A stretch of 64,000 bases of DNA from assembly GCF_008121495.1 (NCBI RefSeq), contig NZ_CP043051.1, forward strand, positions 2,623,001-2,687,000. The letters are read 5' to 3'. Source of the DNA: Mediterraneibacter gnavus ATCC 29149 (GTDB taxonomy: Bacteria; Bacillota; Clostridia; Lachnospirales; Lachnospiraceae). The position numbers and the translations under genes were made by a program. The notes under the pieces are model-generated. The model saw only the letters and a list, made by a program, of their open reading frames with translations, did no database searches and was not told the origin of the DNA. This document shows positions 54,236 to 63,867 of the stretch, piece after piece. Each line of letters opens with the position of its first letter. Position 1 is the first letter of the stretch.

Positions 54236-55151
54236 AGTACTCCTTTCCCTGCCAGATATCCTGTTCTTTCAGGTGGCTGTGAAGCTGATTTAATACGGTT
54301 CTTTTATTGCTTGTCCAAAGAGGGGCGATCAAAAGGTCTTTCGGTCCGTCTCCGGTCAGGCGATGAATCACGATCTCTGGATTCAAATGTGCGATACAGG
54401 TGCCGAGAAACTGAATATAATCCTGCATATCGGGAATATAAAAGGGGTGTTTTTCATAGTCGGCTGCAAGGTCTGTGTGGGTTAAGACATGGAGCAGCTG
54501 CAGTTTGATCCCCTGAATATCCATATGATTGAGATAGTGGATCGTATCCAGCATATCGTCTTTCGTCTCACCCGGCAGATACAGAATCGTATGAACAATT
54601 ACCGTGATGCCGATGGCGCGAAGTTCTTTTACTGCCTGTTCAAATACTGAAAGCTCATATCCGCGCCGGATGTAGGCGCTGGTTTCGGGATGGATGGTCT
54701 GCAATCCCAGCTCCACCCAGACAGGTTTGATCTGGTTGATCTCATCGAGCAGTGCGAGGACATCTGCTCCCAGACAATCCGGTCTGGTGGCAATGGAGAG
54801 AATCTTCACCTCCGGATCAGCAATGGCTTCCATATAAAGGGCACGAAGAGTTTCCACCGGCGCATAAGTGTTCGTAAATGCCTGAAAATAGGCAATATAA
54901 GAGTGCACCGGACGTTTGGAAGAAATATCTGCTTTTCCCTGTCTTATCTGTTCGGCGATGGAAAGTCTGGCAGAGCCGGCAAAATCGCCGGAACCCTGGG
55001 AACTGCAGAAGATGCAGCCCCCTGTTCCGACATGACCGTCACGGTTTGGACAGGTCATGCCGCCGTTTAAGGCGATTTTGTAAACTTTTTCTTTGAACAT
55101 CTGTTTTAATTCATAATCCAGAGAGTGGTATCTTTTTTCACCCCAGCGCAT
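54228..55151 (-). CDS. TIGR01212-type radical SAM protein (YhcC-like)
   Basis: 307 residues. Begins with the family pattern RYHSLDYELKQMFKEKVYKI; the cluster cysteines are in CPNRDGHVGTGGCIFC, with the long first spacing typical of this subfamily. Further blocks are YFQAFTNTYAPVETLRALY, IATRPDCLG, WVELGLQT and LPGETKDDM. The biochemical role of the family is not settled. It sits 2 bases downstream of the malic enzyme gene and is coupled to DUF4364. Confidence 0.93.
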   Translation of the reverse strand: MRWGEKRYHSLDYELKQMFKEKVYKIALNGGMTCPNRDGHVGTGGCIFCSSQGSGDFAGSARLSIAEQIRQGKADISSKRPVHSYIAYFQAFTNTYAPVETLRALYMEAIADPEVKILSIATRPDCLGADVLALLDEINQIKPVWVELGLQTIHPETSAYIRRGYELSVFEQAVKELRAIGITVIVHTILYLPGETKDDMLDTIHYLNHMDIQGIKLQLLHVLTHTDLAADYEKHPFYIPDMQDYIQFLGTCIAHLNPEIVIHRLTGDGPKDLLIAPLWTSNKRTVLNQLHSHLKEQDIWQGKEYYV

Positions 55152-55153
55152 GA

Positions 55154-56302
55154 TCAGATCAGTTCCTTTACCGCTTTGCTGACTACGTCGGCAACACGGG
55201 AATCAAATGCTTCCGGAAGAATATTGTTTTCATTGAGTTCTTCATCAGAAACAAGACTTGCAATGGCATTGGCTGTAGCAAGTTTCATCTCTTCCGTGAT
55301 CTGTGTGGCGCGCCCTTCCAGCGCTCCTTTGAAAATTCCCGGGAAAGCGACAACGTTATTGACCTGATTTGGAAAATCAGAGCGTCCGGTTCCAACAACG
55401 CGTGCACCCGCTTCTTTTGCAAGATCCGGCATGATCTCCGGCACCGGATTTGCCATGGCAAAGAGTATGGCGTCGGAATTCATGGATGCGACCATCTCTT
55501 TTGTGACGATACCAGGAGCAGAGACACCGACGAAAATGTCAGCTCCACACATGGCATCTGCCAGAGAACCGGTTTTGTTTTCCAGGTTTGTCACTTCTGT
55601 CATCTTTTTCTGCATCCAGTTCAGGTTCGGTGATGCGCTGCTGATGATTCCGTTGATATCACACATTGTAATATGTTCAAATCCGTAGGTCAGAAGCAGT
55701 TTTGTGATGGCAACTCCGGCAGAACCTGCACCGTTTACGACAACGCGGCAGTCTTCTTTCTTCTTTCCGGTAACTTTGAGAGCATTGATGATACCGGCAA
55801 GGACAACAATGGCAGTTCCGTGCTGGTCATCATGAAAGACAGGGATGTCCAGAAGCTCTTTTAAGCGCTCTTCGATCTCAAAACAACGCGGTGCAGAAAT
55901 ATCTTCCAGATTGATTCCGCCAAATGCAGGTGCAATGTTGACAACGGTTTTGATAATCTCTTCTGTATCCTGCGTGTCAAGGCAGATCGGAACGGCATTG
56001 ACACCGCCGAATTCTTTGAAAAGAACTGCTTTTCCTTCCATAACAGGCATGGCTGCCAGGGCTCCGATATTGCCAAGTCCCAGAACCGCACTTCCGTCAG
56101 AAACTACGGCTACGGTGTTGGATTTGATTGTATATTTGTAAGCAGCTTCCGGATCTTTTGCGATCACCTTACAAGGCTCGGCTACACCCGGTGTGTAAGC
56201 AATTGCCAGATCTTCTCTGGAATTGACATGTGCTTTGGCTGCAGTTTCCAGTTTTCCGTTCCACTGTTCGTGCATCTGTAATGCTTTTTCGCTGTTTGTC
56301 AT
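55154..56302 (-). CDS. NAD(P)-dependent malic enzyme
   Basis: 382 residues, the short bacterial form. It converts malate to pyruvate and CO2. Seen: DLAIAYTPGVAEPCKVIA (catalytic Tyr), VVSDGSAVLGLGNIGALAAM, GGINLEDISAPRCFEIEE (metal ligands), VFHDDQHGTAIV and the Rossmann loop VVNGAGSAGVAITKLLL. ATG 56302 has GCGAGG 9 bases upstream; the in-frame start at 56344 has none. First gene of a three-gene unit with the radical SAM and DUF4364 genes. Confidence 0.95.
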   Translation of the reverse strand: MTNSEKALQMHEQWNGKLETAAKAHVNSREDLAIAYTPGVAEPCKVIAKDPEAAYKYTIKSNTVAVVSDGSAVLGLGNIGALAAMPVMEGKAVLFKEFGGVNAVPICLDTQDTEEIIKTVVNIAPAFGGINLEDISAPRCFEIEERLKELLDIPVFHDDQHGTAIVVLAGIINALKVTGKKKEDCRVVVNGAGSAGVAITKLLLTYGFEHITMCDINGIISSASPNLNWMQKKMTEVTNLENKTGSLADAMCGADIFVGVSAPGIVTKEMVASMNSDAILFAMANPVPEIMPDLAKEAGARVVGTGRSDFPNQVNNVVAFPGIFKGALEGRATQITEEMKLATANAIASLVSDEELNENNILPEAFDSRVADVVSKAVKELI

Positions 56303-56422
56303 AGTTTTTACCTCGCTGATTCTTAGATTTCCTGTGCAGAACACATTCTTCCATAATCATAACACTGTTAAGGAAACGGTGCAAGATTTCAAAAAAAACT
56401 TTCTTTTTTGGAAAAGATGCGC

Positions 56423-56428
56423 TATAAT
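56423..56428 (+). promoter_or_regulatory. Probable -10 box of rho
   Basis: A perfect TATAAT stands 115 bases before rho; the -35 region (TTTCTT, 17 bases upstream) is poor. The resulting leader of about 105 bases is AT-rich and unstructured by eye; rho leaders are often sites of autoregulation. Confidence 0.45.
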
Positions 56429-56542
56429 AAAAAAACAAACTTTACAAAATTGTTCAAGTTAAGTCAGTTCAGACAAAGATCCCCAAGAGATTGAAAGTAA
56501 AATGAATAAATGAAAAGTGAATTTTGAGAAAGGCAGGTAATT

Positions 56543-57880
56543 ATGACAAGAGAAAAATATGAATCGTTACCGCTCGCTACATTGCGGGAATTGGCAAAGG
56601 CAAGAAAGATGAAAGGAATTTCCACTTTAAAAAAAGGAGATCTGATCGAAGCAATGCTGGCGCAGGATGACAAAGAGAAACAGGAAGAGGCCAACGCACA
56701 GGCAAAAGAAGAAGTGAAAGAGAAAAAAGAGGGAACGGATATCGAACAGCTTGACAGCGGGCGTACTGCAAACGGAATTTTAGAGGTGCTTCCGGACGGG
56801 TATGGATTTATCCGGTGTGAAAACTATCTTCCGGGTGAAAATGATGTATATGTGTCACCATCCCAGATCCGGCGCTTCAATCTGAAGACGGGAGATATCA
56901 TCACAGGAAATACGAGGATTAAAACACAGTCTGAAAAATTCAGTGCACTTTTGTACGTGTCGACCATCAATGGGCTGCGTCCGGCAGAAGCAGTAAAGCG
57001 CCATAATTTTGAGGATCTGACTCCGATCTTCCCGAATCAGAGGATTTCGCTGGAAACACCGGGAGCAACGACTGCAATGCGGATCGTAGATCTGCTCTCT
57101 CCGATTGGAAAAGGACAGAGAGGAATGATCGTATCACCTCCGAAAGCCGGTAAGACAACCCTTCTCAAAGAAGTGGCACTCTCTGTTCAGAAAAGAGAGC
57201 CGGACATGCATCTTCTGATCCTTCTGATCGATGAACGTCCGGAGGAGGTAACCGATATCAGGGAAGCAATCGCGGGACCAAATGTGGAAGTAATCTACTC
57301 TACATTTGACGAGCTGCCGGAACATCATAAGAGAGTATCCGAGATGGTGATCGAGCGTGCGAAGCGTCTGGTAGAGCATGGAAAAGATGTTATGATCCTG
57401 TTAGACAGTATCACCCGTCTGGCAAGAGCGTACAACCTGACTGTGCCGCCGTCAGGAAGAACCTTGTCCGGCGGTCTTGATCCGGCTGCACTGCATATGC
57501 CGAAGCGGTTTTTCGGTGCGGCAAGAAATATGCGTGAGGGCGGAAGCCTTACGATCCTGGCAACAGCACTTGTGGAAACGGGAAGCAAGATGGACGATGT
57601 TGTTTATGAAGAATTTAAGGGAACCGGTAACATGGAGCTGGTGCTGGATCGAAAACTTCAGGAGAAGAGAGTGTTCCCGGCGATCGATATTCCGAAATCC
57701 GGAACCAGAAGAGAAGATCTGCTGCTTAATAAAGAAGAGCAGGATGCAGTTTATATCATCCGAAAGGCAATGAATGGCATGAAAGCAGATGAAGCAGTGG
57801 ACAATCTGCTGAATATGTTCTCGCGGACAAGAACGAATGCCGAGCTGGTGCAGACAGTAATTCGTCAAAAATTTATCTAA
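56543..57880 (+). CDS. rho: Transcription termination factor Rho
   Basis: 445 residues of hexameric RNA helicase. N-terminal Rho_N helices ([20 protein letters not shown]), a short charged insert rich in Glu/Lys, then the RNA-binding cold-shock fold ([20 protein letters not shown]). The ATPase core carries [20 protein letters not shown] (P-loop), [27 protein letters not shown]-type [11 protein letters not shown] and [16 protein letters not shown] precedes ATG 56543. Begins the rho-FNT-rpmE-DUF1385-prmC-prfA region. Confidence 0.97.
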   Translation: MTREKYESLPLATLRELAKARKMKGISTLKKGDLIEAMLAQDDKEKQEEANAQAKEEVKEKKEGTDIEQLDSGRTANGILEVLPDGYGFIRCENYLPGENDVYVSPSQIRRFNLKTGDIITGNTRIKTQSEKFSALLYVSTINGLRPAEAVKRHNFEDLTPIFPNQRISLETPGATTAMRIVDLLSPIGKGQRGMIVSPPKAGKTTLLKEVALSVQKREPDMHLLILLIDERPEEVTDIREAIAGPNVEVIYSTFDELPEHHKRVSEMVIERAKRLVEHGKDVMILLDSITRLARAYNLTVPPSGRTLSGGLDPAALHMPKRFFGAARNMREGGSLTILATALVETGSKMDDVVYEEFKGTGNMELVLDRKLQEKRVFPAIDIPKSGTRREDLLLNKEEQDAVYIIRKAMNGMKADEAVDNLLNMFSRTRTNAELVQTVIRQKFI

Positions 57881-57906
57881 AATCACTCTTGTACGAAAGA
57901 AAATAC

Positions 57907-57935
57907 TTGATTCTGACTCACAAAACAGATATTAT
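57907..57935 (+). promoter_or_regulatory. Promoter of the formate/nitrite transporter gene
   Basis: TTGATT (57907-57912) and TATTAT (57930-57935) with a 17-base spacer lie in the 140-base gap after rho. Confidence 0.55.
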
Positions 57936-58020
57936 ATTCTGGTTGGTGTCCTGCAAAATGTGACAAAATGCGGGATGTTCAAGAATACTTGAATGATGAG
58001 AAACTGAGGAGGAAATCAAG

Positions 58021-58800
58021 ATGTTTCGTGAAGAAATTGACATGGCAGGAAATGCAGCCAAAAAGAAAATCCAGTTCCTGCGGCAGCAGACAGGGGCATA
58101 CTTCATCTCAGCGATGCTGGCGGGAATGTTTGTTGGATTTGGCGTTCTTCTGGCATTTACAGCAGGTGGAATGTTAAAAGAAGGCGGCGTGCCGGGTGTG
58201 AAGTTTATTATGGGAGGCTGCTTTGGCGTTGCCCTCAGTCTGGTTTTGATGGCAGGAGCAGAGCTCTTTACAGGAAGTAATTTTGTGATGGCTGTTGGGA
58301 TGTTTCAGAAGAAAGTGACATTTCAGGATTCTGTGACAGTGTGGGTGACCTGCTGGCTCGGGAATCTGGCAGGCTCTGTTCTGGTAGCAGGAATGTACTC
58401 TCTGACAGGACTCTGTACAGGAAGCGTACAGGCGATCATGGCAGATACTACAGCGATGAAGATGTCTGTAGAACCGCTGCCGCTGTTTATGCGGGCAATA
58501 CTCTGTAATATCTTAGTATGTCTGGCAGTATGGTGCGGAATTAAAATGAAAACAGAAACAGGAAAGCTGATTATGACGTTCTGGTGTCTGATCACATTTT
58601 TTACAGCAGGATTTGAACATAGTGTGGCAAATATGTCTCTGATGATGATCGGTCTTTTGAATCCGGCACAGTACGATATCAGCATCGGCGGATATGCCTA
58701 TAATCTGGCTGTTGTAACCATTGGAAATATGGTGGGCGGTATTTTGTTCCTGGCAGTTCCGTATTTCCTGATTGGAAAAGAAAAAGCAGCAAAAAATTAA
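58021..58800 (+). CDS. Formate/nitrite transporter family channel
   Basis: 259 residues with six membrane helices of the pentameric FNT fold. Seen: QQTGAYFISAMLAGMFVGFG, the pore segment GAELFTGSNFVMAVG, VTWLGNL-type helix VWVTCWLGNLAGSVLVAG, and AVWCGIKMKTETGKL. FNT proteins conduct formate, nitrite or hydrosulfide with protons. Fermentative metabolism makes formate likely, by inference. GGAGG precedes ATG 58021; own promoter upstream. It interrupts the usual rho-rpmE adjacency. Confidence 0.92.
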   Translation: MFREEIDMAGNAAKKKIQFLRQQTGAYFISAMLAGMFVGFGVLLAFTAGGMLKEGGVPGVKFIMGGCFGVALSLVLMAGAELFTGSNFVMAVGMFQKKVTFQDSVTVWVTCWLGNLAGSVLVAGMYSLTGLCTGSVQAIMADTTAMKMSVEPLPLFMRAILCNILVCLAVWCGIKMKTETGKLIMTFWCLITFFTAGFEHSVANMSLMMIGLLNPAQYDISIGGYAYNLAVVTIGNMVGGILFLAVPYFLIGKEKAAKN

Positions 58801-58837
58801 AAATTGAAAAAAGATAAAGTTTTCTTATTGAAAAAAC

Positions 58838-58866
58838 TTGCAAAACAGAAAAAACTATGCTATTAT
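58838..58866 (+). promoter_or_regulatory. Promoter of rpmE
   Basis: TTGCAA (58838-58843) and an extended -10 TGCTATTAT (58858-58866) with a 17-base spacer. It lies 54 bases before the rpmE start. Confidence 0.6.
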
Positions 58867-58919
58867 GGTGTAGCTGTTTAGAGATTAGAATAATATTTTA
58901 AAATAGAGAGGTGAAAATC

Positions 58920-59120
58920 ATGAGAGAAGGAATCCATCCAGAGTACCATCAGGCAACAGTAACTTGTAACTGTGGAAACACATTTGTAACAGGATCTACA
59001 AACGAGAGCATCCACGTAGAAATCTGCTCCAAATGCCATCCATTCTATACAGGTCAGCAGAAAGCTGCTCAGGCTCGCGGACGTGTTGACAAGTTCAACA
59101 AGAAATATGGTATTAAATAG
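58920..59120 (+). CDS. rpmE: 50S ribosomal protein L31
   Basis: 66 residues. The zinc-binding form is shown by CNCG near residue 17 and [10 protein letters not shown] near residue 36, so it is the zinc-replete (C+) paralogue. [16 protein letters not shown] is the typical start; ATG 58920 has GAGAGG upstream, whereas 58911 lies inside that site. Own promoter and a strong terminator make it a single-gene unit. Confidence 0.97.
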   Translation: MREGIHPEYHQATVTCNCGNTFVTGSTNESIHVEICSKCHPFYTGQQKAAQARGRVDKFNKKYGIK

Positions 59121-59133
59121 GAAAAGACTATGG

Positions 59134-59166
59134 CAGGCTGAGGTGAATGTATCTCAGCCTGTTTTT
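59134..59166 (+). terminator. Terminator of rpmE
   Basis: CAGGCTGAG (59134-59142) and CTCAGCCTG (59153-59161) form a perfect 9-bp stem followed by TTTTT. Confidence 0.9.
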
Positions 59167-59192
59167 CGTATACAGAAAAACAGGAGGGCAGT

Positions 59193-60164
59193 ATGAAGTC
59201 ATCAAATATAGGCGGGCAGGCAGTGCTGGAAGGCATTATGATGAAAAATAAGACACGGTATGCAGTGGCTGTCAGAAAACCGGATCAGCAGATCGAGGTT
59301 TGCGTCAAAGAATACAAAGGCATCATCCCCTGGCAGGGTGTATATAAAGTGCCGTTTATCCGGGGAATTTTTAATTTTATCGATTCGCTCGTGCTGGGAA
59401 TGAAAACTCTGACCTATTCGGCCAGCTTTTTCGAGGAAGAAGAGGGGGAAGTTCTTACTGAACAAGAGGCGCAAAAGCAGGAAAAACAAGAAAAGATCAT
59501 GATGGGCTTTACGGTGGCATTTTCTATCGTGGCAGCGGTCGGGATTTTTATGGTCCTCCCGTATTTCCTGAGTGATCTTTTGAAGAATTATATTTCGTCC
59601 AGAGGGGTACTTACTGCGCTGGAAGGTGTGATCCGAATGGTAGTCTTTCTTTTGTATATTGGTTTGATCTCCAGAATGAAGGATATTCAGAGGACATTTA
59701 TGTATCATGGGGCAGAGCACAAGTGTATCAACTGTATTGAACACGGAATGCCGCTTACGGTTGAAAATGTAAGAAAAAGCTCCAGACAGCACAAGCGCTG
59801 CGGGACAAGTTTTCTCTTTTTTGTTATGATCGTCAGTATTATTTTCTGTTTTTTTATCACAGCAGAATCGCAGGTCTTAAAAGTAGGAATCCGGATTGCG
59901 CTGATGCCGGTGATCGCGGGAGTTTCTTATGAGATCATCCGTCTGGCGGGAAGCAGTGAAAATCCTGTGGTCAATGTTTTGAGCAAACCGGGAATGTGGG
60001 TGCAGATGATGACGACAAAAGAACCGGATGACAGTATGATCGAAGTGGCAATCCGGGCAGTGGAAGAGGTATTCGACTGGAAGGCGTATCTGGAAGAAAA
60101 TTTTTCTAAGACAGAGGAATCTTTTGGGGAAAACAAGTGTACACAGGAGGAATGTGCCTTATGA
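59193..60164 (+). CDS. DUF1385 membrane protein (YqhQ-like)
   Basis: 323 residues. Begins with the family pattern NIGGQAVLEGIMMKNKTRYA and RGIFNFIDSLVLGMKTLTYS. It has about four membrane helices and the conserved central block RTFMYHGAEHKCINCIEHG and RQHKRCGTSFLFF, with His and Cys that may bind metal. Function of the family is unknown; it is regularly found upstream of prmC-prfA in Clostridia. Its stop overlaps the prmC start by 4 bases. Confidence 0.93.
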   Translation: MKSSNIGGQAVLEGIMMKNKTRYAVAVRKPDQQIEVCVKEYKGIIPWQGVYKVPFIRGIFNFIDSLVLGMKTLTYSASFFEEEEGEVLTEQEAQKQEKQEKIMMGFTVAFSIVAAVGIFMVLPYFLSDLLKNYISSRGVLTALEGVIRMVVFLLYIGLISRMKDIQRTFMYHGAEHKCINCIEHGMPLTVENVRKSSRQHKRCGTSFLFFVMIVSIIFCFFITAESQVLKVGIRIALMPVIAGVSYEIIRLAGSSENPVVNVLSKPGMWVQMMTTKEPDDSMIEVAIRAVEEVFDWKAYLEENFSKTEESFGENKCTQEECAL

Positions 60165-61012
60165 CCTGGAAGGAAGCCTGGAAAAGAGGAGCGCAGAGCT
60201 TACAAAAAGCCGGCGTGGAAGAGTATGATCTGGACGCCTGGTATTTATTGGAACATGTGACCGGAATTACAAAGGCTTCTTATTATATGGAGCCGGAGCA
60301 CCCGATGCACGATCAGGAGGAGCGAGAATATCTGGAGCTGATCAGAAAGAGAAGTACACGGATTCCGCTTCAGCATCTGACAGGTGTTCAGGAGTTTATG
60401 GGACTGGAATTTCTGGTCAACGAACACGTGCTGATCCCGAGACAGGATACAGAAGTACTGGTGGAAACAGCGTTGGATGTGTGCAAACAGGAACAGATGG
60501 GAGAAATCCGACTCCTGGATATGTGCACCGGTTCCGGATGTATCCTTCTGAGTCTCCTGCATGAATTAAAGCCCCGAACAGTGACAGGTGTTGGCGTGGA
60601 TCTTTCAAAAGAAGCGCTGTGTGTGGCAGAGAAAAATGCTGAGAAGCTGAAGATCGATGCAGAGTTTCTGGAGAGTGACCTGTTTGAAAATGTAAAGGGA
60701 ACTTATGATGTGGTTGTATCCAATCCGCCGTATATCAGAACTTCTGTGATAGAAACACTGCAGGAGGAAGTAAAAGACCATGATCCGTATCTTGCGCTGG
60801 ACGGAAAAGAAGATGGACTGTATTTTTACCGGAGGATCATTGAACAGGCACCTGCATACCTGAAAAAGAAGGGATGGCTTTTGTTTGAAATCGGTTCTGA
60901 TCAGGGTGAGGATGTCAAAAATCTGATGGAACAGGCAGGATATACTGGCGTAAGCGTGAAAAAGGATTTGGCAGGTCTTGACCGGGTGGTCTTTGGCGTG
61001 TATGATAGGTAG
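60161..61012 (+). CDS. prmC: Peptide chain release factor N5-glutamine methyltransferase
   Basis: 283 residues. It methylates the Gln of the GGQ motif of release factors, here encoded next door. The SAM site is LLDMCTGSGCILLSLLHELK and the substrate loop is the NPPY motif (VSNPPYIRTS). The N-terminal helical domain (LLEHVTGITKASYY) is complete. ATG 60161 is preferred over ATG 60137 and 60152 because it gives proper spacing from AGGAGG and an ATGA coupling with DUF1385. Confidence 0.95.
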   Translation: MTWKEAWKRGAQSLQKAGVEEYDLDAWYLLEHVTGITKASYYMEPEHPMHDQEEREYLELIRKRSTRIPLQHLTGVQEFMGLEFLVNEHVLIPRQDTEVLVETALDVCKQEQMGEIRLLDMCTGSGCILLSLLHELKPRTVTGVGVDLSKEALCVAEKNAEKLKIDAEFLESDLFENVKGTYDVVVSNPPYIRTSVIETLQEEVKDHDPYLALDGKEDGLYFYRRIIEQAPAYLKKKGWLLFEIGSDQGEDVKNLMEQAGYTGVSVKKDLAGLDRVVFGVYDR

Positions 61013-61041
61013 GATGAGTAATAGAAAGGACGAGGAAAAAG

Positions 61042-62112
61042 ATGTTTGATAAATTGGAGGATTTATTGATCCGCTATGAGGAAGTCATGGGCGAGCTTCA
61101 GGAGCCCGGTGTTGCAAATGATCCGGAGCGTTTCCGCAAGCTGATGAAAGAACAAAGTGATCTTGCTCCGATCGTAGAGGCATATAATGAGTATAAACAG
61201 TGTAAGCAGAATATAGAAGACAGCCTGATGATGCTGGAAGAAGAATCTGATGAAGAGATGCGCGAGCTGGCAAAGGAAGAGCTGAATGAGTCCAAAGCCA
61301 GAGTGGAAGAGCTGGAGCAGGAATTAAAGATCCTGTTGCTTCCAAAGGACCCGAATGATGATAAAAACGTAATCGTGGAGATCCGTGCCGGTGCCGGTGG
61401 TGACGAGGCTGCACTTTTTGCTGCGGAAGTATACAGGATGTATCTACATTATGCAGAGAGCCGCAGATGGAGAACAGAGATGATCTCCCTCAATGAAAAT
61501 GGAATCGGCGGATTCAAAGAGTGTGTATTTATGATCACAGGGCAGGGAGCATACTCCCGTATGAAATACGAGAGTGGTGTACACCGTGTACAGCGTGTGC
61601 CGGAAACAGAGAGCGGCGGACGGATCCATACCTCTACGATCACAGTGGCAGTGATGCCGGAGGCAGAGGATGTGGACGTTGTGATCGATGAAAAAGATAT
61701 CCGTATAGACGTCATGAGGGCATCCGGAAACGGAGGACAATGTGTAAACACAACAGACTCTGCAGTGCGTCTGACCCACTATCCGACAGGAATTGTGATC
61801 TACAGTCAGACAGAAAAATCACAGTTGCAGAATAAAGAAAAAGCATTCCGTCTGCTCCGTTCCAAACTGTATGAACTGGAACTGGAAAAACAGCAGTCCG
61901 CAGAAGCTGAGGCGAGAAGAAGCCAGATTGGAACAGGAGATCGTTCTGAGAAGATCAGAACTTACAACTTCCCGCAGGGACGTGTGACAGATCACAGGAT
62001 CAAGCTGACACTTCATAAACTGGATACGATTTTGAATGGAGACCTGGATGAAGTAATTGACAGTCTGATCGCAGCGGATCAAAGCGCAAAATTGGCCAAT
62101 ATGAATGAATAG
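61042..62112 (+). CDS. prfA: Peptide chain release factor 1
   Basis: 356 residues. It recognises UAA and UAG. The catalytic GGQ lies in [20 protein letters not shown] near residue 233, the segment [20 protein letters not shown] precedes it, and the C-terminal [17 protein letters not shown] is typical. GGGQ methylation is expected from the adjacent prmC. AAAGGACGAGG precedes ATG 61042. Last gene of the cluster; a strong terminator follows. Confidence 0.97.
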   Translation: MFDKLEDLLIRYEEVMGELQEPGVANDPERFRKLMKEQSDLAPIVEAYNEYKQCKQNIEDSLMMLEEESDEEMRELAKEELNESKARVEELEQELKILLLPKDPNDDKNVIVEIRAGAGGDEAALFAAEVYRMYLHYAESRRWRTEMISLNENGIGGFKECVFMITGQGAYSRMKYESGVHRVQRVPETESGGRIHTSTITVAVMPEAEDVDVVIDEKDIRIDVMRASGNGGQCVNTTDSAVRLTHYPTGIVIYSQTEKSQLQNKEKAFRLLRSKLYELELEKQQSAEAEARRSQIGTGDRSEKIRTYNFPQGRVTDHRIKLTLHKLDTILNGDLDEVIDSLIAADQSAKLANMNE

Positions 62113-62128
62113 AATATAAAAAAGAAAT

Positions 62129-62174
62129 AGAAATCGGTATACAGAATGAAAATGTAGCCGATTTCTGTTTTTTT
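62129..62174 (+). terminator. Terminator of the prmC-prfA unit
   Basis: AGAAATCGG (62129-62137) and CCGATTTCT (62158-62166) form a perfect 9-bp stem with a 20-base loop, followed by GTTTTTTT. Confidence 0.85.
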
Positions 62175-62193
62175 CTCTACGGTAATACTATTT

Positions 62194-62715
62194 TTGGCGG
62201 ACTTATCGTCCATTGTGTCAACTGTAATTTTTTTCAATAACAGTTTCCACTACATCATCAAAAACCAATCTGTTAAAAAGAAACTGGAGAACAATGAAAC
62301 TTTGTCAGAGAAGGAACTTATGCTGCTTATCATTCTTCCACTTGCAAAGAAAGGCAAAGAAGTGAAGCAGAAAGTGATTGAGCAAGTAGTAGATTTGGCG
62401 AAACAGATTGAAGATGAAAACACACAGGTATTTGTTATCACTGGTATTTTGGTGAGCAGTGATAAATTTATAGACAGAGACTATGCGAAGTCAGTAAGGA
62501 GGTATTTGAGCATGACGAAAGTATTCCAGAGTTTAGAAGAAGAGAAATTAGAGGCTGTAAATATTGCCAAACGAAATGAACGGCATGATACTAATGTAGA
62601 GATTGCTAAGAGCCTGCTTCGTGACGGAATAGATACAGTAGTCATTATGAGAGCAACAGGCTTTTCAAAAGAACAGATTGAAGAAATCCGTAACAATATG
62701 TTGACAACAAAATAG
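62194..62715 (+). pseudogene. Truncated Rpn/PD-(D/E)XK-family transposase-like nuclease
   Basis: 173 codons matching the C-terminal half of the Rpn family of recombination-promoting nucleases, also annotated as PD-(D/E)XK transposases and abundant in Lachnospiraceae. Seen: STVIFFNNSFHYIIKNQ, SEKELMLLIILPLAKKGKEV, VRRYLSMTKVFQSLEEEKLE and KSLLRDGIDTVVIMRATGFS. The N-terminal half with the nuclease active site is missing. No ribosome site precedes the frame, which starts right after the prfA terminator. An eroded mobile element is the likely origin. Confidence 0.75.
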
Positions 62716-62777
62716 GGTATCAGAACAGGCTGTCATTTACCGAGAGGTATCTGGCAGTCTTTTTGTATACTTAGCTT

Positions 62778-63020
62778 TTGGAAGGTGTATTGGGGTGGCT
62801 CTGTGTTTGTCCAGACCTTGATATTGTATTCGTGGTGTATGATTGGTATCCAAGTAAGAATGAAAAGTTATTATATCAAACAGCTTTTCATGTGAAGAAT
62901 GGTGCAGTTAAAGTGGTAGGTGCTTCTGAAGCTGAGAAGCTGTACAAAGAGTATCACGAAAAGTATCCGTATGACATGGAAGAAGTTGAACGTTGGCTAC
63001 GAGACTTGTATGAAAACTAA
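62778..63020 (+). pseudogene. 3' fragment of an unidentified gene
   Basis: 80 codons ending LYKEYHEKYPYDMEEVERWL before TAA. The coding-like part begins near FVVYDWYPSKNEKLLYQTAF, but the frame has only a TTG start, no ribosome site and a stop just upstream. It appears to be the end of a longer gene whose 5' part is lost. No family recognised. AT content is high, as in the neighbouring Rpn relic. Confidence 0.45.
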
Positions 63021-63068
63021 TACTTTGATAGGGGATATCCGAGGCAGGACTTGTTCCTGCCGATATTT

Positions 63069-63410
63069 TTATGATTCGCTCAGACCGTCAAGATATGCTT
63101 GAAGGCGTTCCTGCTTATTCTTGGTTAAAGCCCTGTATTTGTTAATCAGTTCATCCTCTTCTGGTGTCAGATTTTCATTTTGCAGTGGATATAATTCAAA
63201 GTCAAAAAAATCTGATAATGTGATATTTAATCCTTTGCAAAGTTTTTCAAGAGTTGCGATTGTAGGGCAGGTACGTCTGTGAATGATGTTGTTCAAACTG
63301 GAGTAGGGGATATCCGCTTCTTTCGCCAGACGGTACATAGAAAAATGCTTTGTTTTACGGATATAGCCAATACGCTCAAATACTTTATCTTCAATCATGT
63401 TATTACTCAC
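63069..63410 (-). CDS. XRE-family HTH regulator
   Basis: 113 residues from GTG 63410, or 109 from ATG 63398; neither has a clear ribosome site. The N-terminal helix-turn-helix is IGYIRKTKHFSMYRLAKEAD, IPYSSLNNIIHRRTCPTIAT and CKGLNITLSDFF, with an acidic tail (LTPEEDELINKYRALTKNKQ). Same architecture as the XRE protein at 8762-9082. It faces a plus-strand promoter at 63479-63508 flanked by TGAGYTATA repeats that could be its operators. Confidence 0.87.
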   Translation of the reverse strand: MSNNMIEDKVFERIGYIRKTKHFSMYRLAKEADIPYSSLNNIIHRRTCPTIATLEKLCKGLNITLSDFFDFELYPLQNENLTPEEDELINKYRALTKNKQERLQAYLDGLSES

Positions 63411-63478
63411 TTTCGTTAGGATATTATCAGTATAATAAAAAAGAGTAATAAAAATCAGATATTAAAATGAGTTATATA

Positions 63479-63578
63479 TTGACTAATATATCAGAAGTGA
63501 GCTATACTCTTTAGAGAAACATGACCAGATGCTGAAAAAAAGAAAAAGACATAGCGTATTATCAGCAATGCCTTTTTA
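63479..63578 (+). ncRNA. Candidate small transcript with promoter and terminator
   Basis: TTGACT (63479-63484) and TATACT (63503-63508), 18-base spacer, precede a short region ending in an imperfect hairpin with an AAAAAG/CTTTTT base (63540-63578). No gene longer than 16 codons lies between, so a transcript of about 65 bases is possible. Direct repeats TGAGTTATA (63468-63476) and TGAGCTATA (63498-63506) flank the -35 and overlap the -10. The evidence is motif-based only. Confidence 0.3.
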
Positions 63579-63600
63579 ACAAGAAGTTTGATTATTGGTT

Positions 63601-63768
63601 TTATTCTGGTTCCATGTTGTCCAATGCGCATTCGATGCATTGAATAACTACTTTGTTAAAAGAAAGATTGTTTTTATTAGCGAGTGCTTGAACTTTGTCT
63701 ATGAGATCCTTTGGTAATCGAAGTGACTTGTTTTCGTACTCAGTAGCTTCTTTTTTTAATTTAAACAT
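63601..63768 (-). CDS. Ribbon-helix-helix protein (55 aa), antitoxin-like
   Basis: A short frame of 55 codons: MFKLKKEATEYENKSLRLPK, then DLIDKVQALANKNNLSFNKV and a Cys-containing end with EPE and TAA. The pattern of an amphipathic strand (KSLRLPKDL) followed by two helices is that of Arc/MetJ-type ribbon-helix-helix DNA-binding proteins, which include many antitoxins and plasmid regulators. AGGTGG stands 7 bases before ATG 63768, supporting translation. No toxin gene is visible next to it inside the window. Confidence 0.7.
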   Translation of the reverse strand: MFKLKKEATEYENKSLRLPKDLIDKVQALANKNNLSFNKVVIQCIECALDNMEPE

Positions 63769-63867
63769 ACAATACCACCTTTCATAGTATCTATTGTATT
63801 TTAGAAGTCAATGTGTTAATATATTTAAGATATAATATATTTTATATTATAAAAAATAAGAAAAAAC